Source: Caulobacter vibrioides
GTDB lineage: Bacteria; Pseudomonadota; Alphaproteobacteria; Caulobacterales; Caulobacteraceae
Length of the DNA stretch: 64,000 bases
Reading direction: 5' to 3'
Assembly: GCA_001449105.1 (NCBI GenBank)
Contig: LNIY01000070.1
Location: 1-64,000 of the forward strand
The translations under genes and the position numbers were made by a program. Below the pieces are notes generated by a model. It saw only the letters and a program-made list of their open reading frames with translations, was not told where the DNA came from and searched no databases. Positions within the stretch are counted from its first letter, which is position 1, and each line of letters opens with the position of its first letter. This document shows, piece by piece, positions 59,683 through 64,000 of the stretch.

Positions 59683-59787
59683 GGGCCCCCTCAGTCGCTT
59701 CGCGACAGCTCCCCCAGAGGGGGAGCATTTGCGCGGCGATAGATCCTCCCCCTCTGGGGGAGGTGGCCCGTAGGGCCGGAGGGGGTC
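59683..59787. repeat. Caulobacter-type palindromic repeat pair after ppdK
   Basis: Two opposed arms around 59683-59727 and 59744-59787, each with the palindrome CTCCCCCAGAGGGGGAG and a GACCCCCTC/GGGGCCCCCTC outer part. Different family from the CCCCGCGAAAGCGGGG elements. Located directly after the ppdK stop. Confidence 0.85.
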
Positions 59788-59810
59788 TCGCCCCACCCGC
59801 GACAACAGGA

Positions 59811-59846
59811 ACGGCCCCGCTCCCGCGAGCGGGGCCGTTTTTCTTT
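59811..59846 (+). terminator. Rho-independent terminator after ppdK
   Basis: Stem ACGGCCCCGCTC/GAGCGGGGCCGT with loop CCGC followed by TTTTCTTT. Strong and canonical, 132 bp after the ppdK stop, beyond the repeat element. Confidence 0.93.
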
Positions 59847-59867
59847 CCGCGTCGGCTTGCATCGATA

Positions 59868-59907
59868 TCGATAGGAAGCTATCTAAATAGATAGCAAGCT
59901 ACCTATC
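59868..59907. promoter_or_regulatory. Nested palindromes upstream of marR, probable MarR operator
   Basis: GCTATCTAAATAGATAGC (59878-59895) is a perfect 7+4+7 inverted repeat, flanked by an outer pair CGATAGG (about 59868) and CCTATCG (about 59901). It ends about 20 bp before the marR ATG, in a position suited to autorepression. Confidence 0.75.
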
Positions 59908-59926
59908 GTTCTTCGAGCATCGTTAC

Positions 59927-60382
59927 ATGACGTCCCGCATTCCCAGCGAACGCACCTTCACGGGCGCGGTTCTGCGCCTGGCGCGCATCTATCGCCGCGA
60001 GGTCAATCGCGCCCTGGCCGAGCACGGCCTTTCCGACGCCCGCGCCCTGCCGGTGCTGCACATCGCCCGCGCCGGTTCGGGCATGCGGCAAGGCGTGCTG
60101 GCTGAGGAGCTGGGCGTCGAAGGCCCGTCCCTGGTCCGCGTGCTGGACCAGCTGTGCGCCGCCGGCCTGGTGGAGCGTCGCGACGACCCCGCCGACGGCC
60201 GCGCCAAGACCCTGCACCTGACCCCCGACGGCGCGGCCCTGGCCGTGATCGCCGAGGACACCGTCCAGGCCGTCCGCTCGCGCCTGCTGGTCGGGGTCAG
60301 CGACGAGGACCTGGCCGCCACCCTGCGCACCTTCGCCGCCTTCGAGGCGGCCCTGGAAGCCGCCAACGGGCAGGGGGCGTAA
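59927..60382 (+). CDS. MarR-family transcriptional regulator
   Basis: 151 aa from ATG 59927. Winged helix: LPVLHIARAGSGMRQGVLAE, ELGVEGPSLVRVLDQLCAAG, LVERRDDPADGRAKTLHLTP is the canonical MarR wing. It probably represses itself and the efflux genes that follow after 7 bp, through the palindromes at 59868-59907, and releases on binding an aromatic acid or drug. Ligand unknown. No ribosome binding site is evident. Confidence 0.9.
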   Translation: MTSRIPSERTFTGAVLRLARIYRREVNRALAEHGLSDARALPVLHIARAGSGMRQGVLAEELGVEGPSLVRVLDQLCAAGLVERRDDPADGRAKTLHLTPDGAALAVIAEDTVQAVRSRLLVGVSDEDLAATLRTFAAFEAALEAANGQGA

Positions 60383-60389
60383 GGCTTCC

Positions 60390-62399
60390 ATGCCAAAGTT
60401 CGACCGGTGGACGCTGCTGTTCTCGCTGAACAGCTTCGTCGCCGCCATGCTCGCCCTCTGGATCGGCTTCGCCCTGGGCCTGCCGCGTCCGTACTGGGCC
60501 ATGACCACGGCCTACATCGTCAGCCAGCCTCTGGCCGGGGCCGTGCGCTCCAAGGCGCTGTACCGCGTGCTCGGCACCATACTGGGCGGCGCGGCCGCCG
60601 TCGCCATGGTGCCCAACCTGGTCAACGCGCCCGTGCTGCTGTGCCTGGCTCTGGCCCTGTGGGTCGGCGCGTGCCTGGCCATCTCGCTGCTGGACCGCAC
60701 CCCGCGCAGCTACGTCCTGATGCTGGCCGGCTACACCGCCGCCATCATCGGCTTCCCGGCCGTCAGCCAGCCCGGCGCCATCTTCGACCTGGCCGTCTGG
60801 CGCGTGGTCGAGATCGGCCTGGGCATCATCTGCGCCACCCTGGTCCACAGCCTGGTCTTCCCGCGCCCCGTCGGGACCATCCTGCGCGCGCGCCTGGGCG
60901 CCTGGCTGGGCGAGGCCGACCGCTGGGCGCTGGACGTGCTGAAGGGCGCCGACGAGCAGGCCTTCGCCCGCGACCGCCGGCATCTGGCCGCCGCCGCCAG
61001 CGAGATCCAGATGCTGGCCACGCACCTGCCGTTCGACACCACCCGTCTGCGCGAGACCACCGGCGTCGTGCGCGCCCTGCACGAGCGCCTGCTGATCCTC
61101 ATCCCGCTGCTGTCGGGCCTGTCGGACCGCATGCTGGCCCTCAAGGACGTCAAGGACCCCGCCGCCCGAGCGGCGCTGGACGCGGTCATCGCCTGGATCG
61201 AGGCCGGCGCGACCCGCGGCCCGGGCCTGGAGCTGATCGACCACCTCAAGGCCGAGGCCGCCACCCGGCGCGGCGGCGACTGGAACGCCCTCTTGGTCGA
61301 GAGCCTGCTGGCGCGCCTGGCCGAGACCGTCCAGGCCCTGGGCGAGGGCCACGCCCTGATGGGCCGCCTGGAGAACCCCGACGCCCCGCTGTCGCCCAAC
61401 CTGGCGACCGCCACGGCCAACGCCGCCCGCCGCCGCATGCACAGCGACCTGCCGCTGGCGCTCCTCTCAGGGGCGGCGGCCGCGATCGCCGTGCTCCTGT
61501 CCTGCGCCCTCTGGATCGTTTCCGGCTGGGGCGACGGCGCCTCGGCCCCGGTCATGGCGGCGGTGTTCTGCTGCTTCTTCGCGGCCATGGACGACCCTGT
61601 GCCGGCCATCCGCAGCTTCGGGATCTTCACCCTGGTCTCGCTGCCGTTGTCGGCGCTCTACATGTTCGCCGTGCTGCCGGCCATCGACGGCTTCCCGATG
61701 CTGCTGATGACCCTGGCCCCGCCGCTGCTGTTCATCGGCCTGTTCATTCCCAACCCCAAGACCATGGGGGCGGCCCTGGCCACGCTGATCGGCTTCTGTA
61801 ATGCGCTGGCCTTGCAGGAGACCTTCAGCGCCGACTTCGCCAGCTTCCTGAACATCAACCTCGGCCAGTTCGTCGGCCTGGGGGCCGCGATCTTCGTCAC
61901 CGCCGCCATGCGCTCGATGAGCATCGACGCCGGCGCCCGGCGCCTGCTGTCGCGCACCTGGAAGGGCATAGCGCGCCTGGCCCGCGCCGGCCGCGCGCCC
62001 GAGCCGGCCGCCTTCGCCGCCGCCCTGGTCGACCGCCTGGGCCTGCTGACCCCCAAGCTGGCCGGGTTCGGCCCGAGCCACGACCTGGTCGGCGTCGACG
62101 TGCTGCGCGACCTGCGGGTGGGGATGAACCTGGTGACCGTGCAGACCGCCCGGACCGGCGCGGCCGGCCCGGCCCGCGCGGCGCTGGACGCCGTGCTCGA
62201 CGGCGTGGGCGGCCACTACGCGGCCCTGTCGGCCGGCCGTCGCGCCCCGCCGCACGCCGACCTGCTGGCCAAGGTCGACCAGGCGCTCGCCCGCCTGGGC
62301 GAGGCCCAGTTCGTATCCGGCGGCGTCACCGGCCTCGTCGGCCTGCGCCGCAATCTCTTCCCCGACGCCCCCGCCTTCAATCCGGAGCCCGCCGCATGA
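60390..62399 (+). CDS. FUSC-family efflux permease (AaeB-like)
   Basis: 669 aa from ATG 60390. Two sets of membrane helices: N-terminal WTLLFSLNSFVAAMLALWIG and PYWAMTTAYIVSQPLAGAVR, and a second set starting near LPLALLSGAAAAIAVLL, with a cytoplasmic domain between and a further one at the C-terminus. This is the FUSC/AaeB type that exports aromatic carboxylic acids. Together with DUF1656, HlyD and NodT genes it forms a tripartite pump. Overlaps the DUF1656 gene by 4 bp. Confidence 0.92.
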   Translation: MPKFDRWTLLFSLNSFVAAMLALWIGFALGLPRPYWAMTTAYIVSQPLAGAVRSKALYRVLGTILGGAAAVAMVPNLVNAPVLLCLALALWVGACLAISLLDRTPRSYVLMLAGYTAAIIGFPAVSQPGAIFDLAVWRVVEIGLGIICATLVHSLVFPRPVGTILRARLGAWLGEADRWALDVLKGADEQAFARDRRHLAAAASEIQMLATHLPFDTTRLRETTGVVRALHERLLILIPLLSGLSDRMLALKDVKDPAARAALDAVIAWIEAGATRGPGLELIDHLKAEAATRRGGDWNALLVESLLARLAETVQALGEGHALMGRLENPDAPLSPNLATATANAARRRMHSDLPLALLSGAAAAIAVLLSCALWIVSGWGDGASAPVMAAVFCCFFAAMDDPVPAIRSFGIFTLVSLPLSALYMFAVLPAIDGFPMLLMTLAPPLLFIGLFIPNPKTMGAALATLIGFCNALALQETFSADFASFLNINLGQFVGLGAAIFVTAAMRSMSIDAGARRLLSRTWKGIARLARAGRAPEPAAFAAALVDRLGLLTPKLAGFGPSHDLVGVDVLRDLRVGMNLVTVQTARTGAAGPARAALDAVLDGVGGHYAALSAGRRAPPHADLLAKVDQALARLGEAQFVSGGVTGLVGLRRNLFPDAPAFNPEPAA

Positions 62400-62596
62400 C
62401 CGGCGAATACAACATCGACGGCGTCTTCCTGTCGTCCGTCCTCGTCTCGGCCGTCATGGCCCTCGTCGCCGCCTTCGTGCTCCGACGCGTGCTGTCCTGG
62501 GCCGGCGCCTACCGCTTCGTATGGCACCCGGCGCTCTTCGACACCGCTCTCTTCGTCATCCTCTGGGCCGCCGCCGTGGCCTTCGTCCGTCCGTAA
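62396..62596 (+). CDS. DUF1656 small membrane protein (AaeX-like)
   Basis: 66 aa from ATG 62396. Two hydrophobic helices (SSVLVSAVMALVAAFVLRRV, WHPALFDTALFVILWAAAVA); DUF1656 is always found between FUSC and HlyD genes of AaeX/AaeA/AaeB-like pumps. Overlaps FUSC gene by ATGA; next gene starts 7 bp later. Confidence 0.92.
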   Translation: MTGEYNIDGVFLSSVLVSAVMALVAAFVLRRVLSWAGAYRFVWHPALFDTALFVILWAAAVAFVRP

Positions 62597-62603
62597 GAAA
62601 AAC

Positions 62604-63527
62604 ATGCCCCAGCTCAAGACCATCCTCCCCCAAGCCGGCCGCGTCGCGGTCACCCTGGCCGTCGTCGCCGTCGCCGTGGTCGGGGGCAAGCGCCTCTGGG
62701 ACCACTACCAGGTCGATCCCTGGACCCGTGACGGCCGCGTCCGCGCCGACATCGTCCAGGTCGCCCCCGACGTCTCGGGCCTGGTCACCGGCGTCCAGGT
62801 GGTCAACGACCAGACGGTCAAGGCCGGCCAGCCGCTGTTCTATGTCGACCGCGAGCGCTACGCCCTGGCCCTGCGCCAGGCCGACGCCTTCGTCGCCGCC
62901 CAGAAGGCCCAGTTGGCCCAGGCCCGGCGCGAACTGGCCCGCAACCGCGTGCTCGGCGACCTGGTCGCCGGCGAGATCACCGAGCAGAGCCTGGCCAAGG
63001 TCGAGCAGGGCCAGGCGGCCCTGGCCCAGGCGCTCGCCGCCCGCGACCTCGCCGCCCTGAACCTGGAGCGCACCCTGGTGGTGGCGCCGACCGACGGCTT
63101 CCTGTCGGACCTGACCCTGCGCGCCGGCGACTACGTCACCGCCGGCAAGCCGGTGCTGGCGCTGATCGACAGCCGCTCCTACCGGGTCGAGGGCTACTTC
63201 GAGGAGACCAAGCTCAAGGGCCTGCATGTCGGCCAGAAGGTCAGCATCACGGTGATGGGCGAGGACAAGCCGCTGCACGGCCACATCCAGTCGATCGCCG
63301 CCGGCATCGAGGACCGCGACCGGGCCGCCGGGGCCAGCCTGCTGCCCAACGTCAACCCCACCTTCAGCTGGGTGCGGCTGGCCCAGCGCGTGCCCGTCCG
63401 CGTCGCCCTCGACGAGACGCCCAAGGACCTGCGCCTGATCGCGGGCCGCACGGCCACCGTCGCGGTTCTGGGGCAGGCGCAGGCCAAGGGCGGTGCGAAG
63501 GTCGCCGCCAAGGGGGCCGTCTCGTGA
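62604..63527 (+). CDS. HlyD-family membrane fusion protein (AaeA-like)
   Basis: 307 aa from ATG 62604. One membrane helix (VAVTLAVVAVAVVGGKRLWD), then DGRVRADIVQVAPDVSGLVT, a lipoyl hairpin (VKAGQPLFYVDRERYALALR, short coiled-coil), VAPTDGFLSDLTLRAGDYVT and a beta-barrel domain. Links the FUSC permease to the NodT-type outer-membrane channel. Overlaps the next gene by GTGA. Confidence 0.93.
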   Translation: MPQLKTILPQAGRVAVTLAVVAVAVVGGKRLWDHYQVDPWTRDGRVRADIVQVAPDVSGLVTGVQVVNDQTVKAGQPLFYVDRERYALALRQADAFVAAQKAQLAQARRELARNRVLGDLVAGEITEQSLAKVEQGQAALAQALAARDLAALNLERTLVVAPTDGFLSDLTLRAGDYVTAGKPVLALIDSRSYRVEGYFEETKLKGLHVGQKVSITVMGEDKPLHGHIQSIAAGIEDRDRAAGASLLPNVNPTFSWVRLAQRVPVRVALDETPKDLRLIAGRTATVAVLGQAQAKGGAKVAAKGAVS

Positions 63528-64000
63528 GTACGCTGCGCACCCTGGCCGCCGCCGCCTCGCTGCTGGCCCTGGCCGCCTGCACGACCGTTGGCCCGAACTA
63601 CAAGCGGCCCGACGCCGCCAAGATCAACGAGCCGGCCGCGCAAGGCCGGTTCATGGGCGCGCAAAGCGCCGCCGTCAGCCAGGACCCGGTCCCAGACGGC
63701 TGGTGGAAGCTCTATGACGACGAGACCCTCGACGGCCTCGTGCAGGAGGCCCTGAGCGCCAACACCGACCTGCGCGTGGCCGCCGCCAACCTGGCCCGCG
63801 CCCGCGCCGTGGCCGGCGAGGCCGACGACGCCGGCGGCTTCTCGGTCGGCGCCTCGGCCGCCGCGATGCACGCCCGCGAGTCCGGCGAGCAGTACCTTCT
63901 GACCCAGCCCCTGCCGGTCGAGAACCTGGCCGACGCCGGCGTGAAGGTCTCCTACCAGGTCGACCTGGTGGGCCGCCTCAAGCGCGCCGCCGAGGCCGCC
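63524..64000 (+). CDS. RND-type outer-membrane efflux lipoprotein, NodT family (partial, runs off right edge)
   Basis: 159 codons seen from GTG 63524 (GTGA overlap with the HlyD gene). Lipobox LAAC with lipidation Cys19, then TTVGPNYKRP, the NodT/OprM start, WWKLYDDETLDGLVQEALSA, NTDLRVAAANLARARA, typical TolC-fold helices. Completes the efflux set. The C-terminal part is beyond the window. Confidence 0.93.
   Translation, partial: MSTLRTLAAAASLLALAACTTVGPNYKRPDAAKINEPAAQGRFMGAQSAAVSQDPVPDGWWKLYDDETLDGLVQEALSANTDLRVAAANLARARAVAGEADDAGGFSVGASAAAMHARESGEQYLLTQPLPVENLADAGVKVSYQVDLVGRLKRAAEAA

Overview
The window is about 64 kb of high-GC DNA with tightly packed, often overlapping genes. It looks like an alphaproteobacterial chromosome, most likely Caulobacter or a close relative. 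That is an inference from a class II DAHP synthase, CcrM-type GANTC sites, Caulobacter-like dispersed palindromes, and the style of the cobalamin and efflux loci. I see no rRNA, CRISPR array, prophage or insertion sequence.

Region by region. (a) 1-12 kb: the 3' part of a very large haemagglutinin-like exoprotein, an M23 peptidase, a TPR-sulfotransferase with an N-terminal SEC-C-like cysteine motif, and a type I secretion adaptor/ABC pair. (b) 12-22 kb: secretion substrates and surface polysaccharide. This holds a Hint-domain protein with eight tandem 5-bp units just upstream of its start, a PstS-like exported binding protein with a clear terminator, two LuxR-type regulators, an AraC-KpsS-glycosyltransferase overlapping operon, and an RTX calcium-binding protein. 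(c) 22-35 kb: mainly core genes: prepilin peptidase, tRNA-Val(CAC), gph, glmU-rpiA, gor plus an O-antigen-ligase-like protein, class II DAHP synthase, acyl-CoA synthetase plus an alpha/beta hydrolase, panD plus a lipoprotein, a SIMPL protein and a tRNA with a CAU anticodon. (d) 35-40.5 kb: a compact four-gene archaic (Csu-type) chaperone-usher pilus operon behind a 600-bp leader with paired direct repeats. (e) 40.5-50.7 kb: a ten-gene cobalamin operon read leftward (btuB, cobC-type aminotransferase, cobO, btuF, btuC, btuD, cobD, cobT, cobS, a PTP-fold phosphatase) behind a cobalamin riboswitch, with cobU divergent. (f) 50.8-55.7 kb: a CheY-like receiver, a tiny membrane protein and the complete yjfI/J/K/L/M/C set in two divergent halves. 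(g) 55.7-60 kb: palindromic repeats, small genes, and ppdK with a LacI-like palindrome upstream. (h) 59.9-64 kb: a MarR-controlled aromatic-acid-type efflux operon (FUSC, DUF1656, HlyD, NodT) running off the right edge.

The left third is built around the cell surface: a T1SS sits beside a Hint protein and within 10 kb of an RTX substrate, with capsule export and two related LuxR regulators between. The most unusual signals are the pentanucleotide tract before the Hint gene, the PTP phosphatase closing the cobalamin operon (candidate replacement for a missing CobC-type phosphatase), the split yjf cluster, and the nested palindromes in front of marR. All function assignments are by motif recognition; no database search was run.
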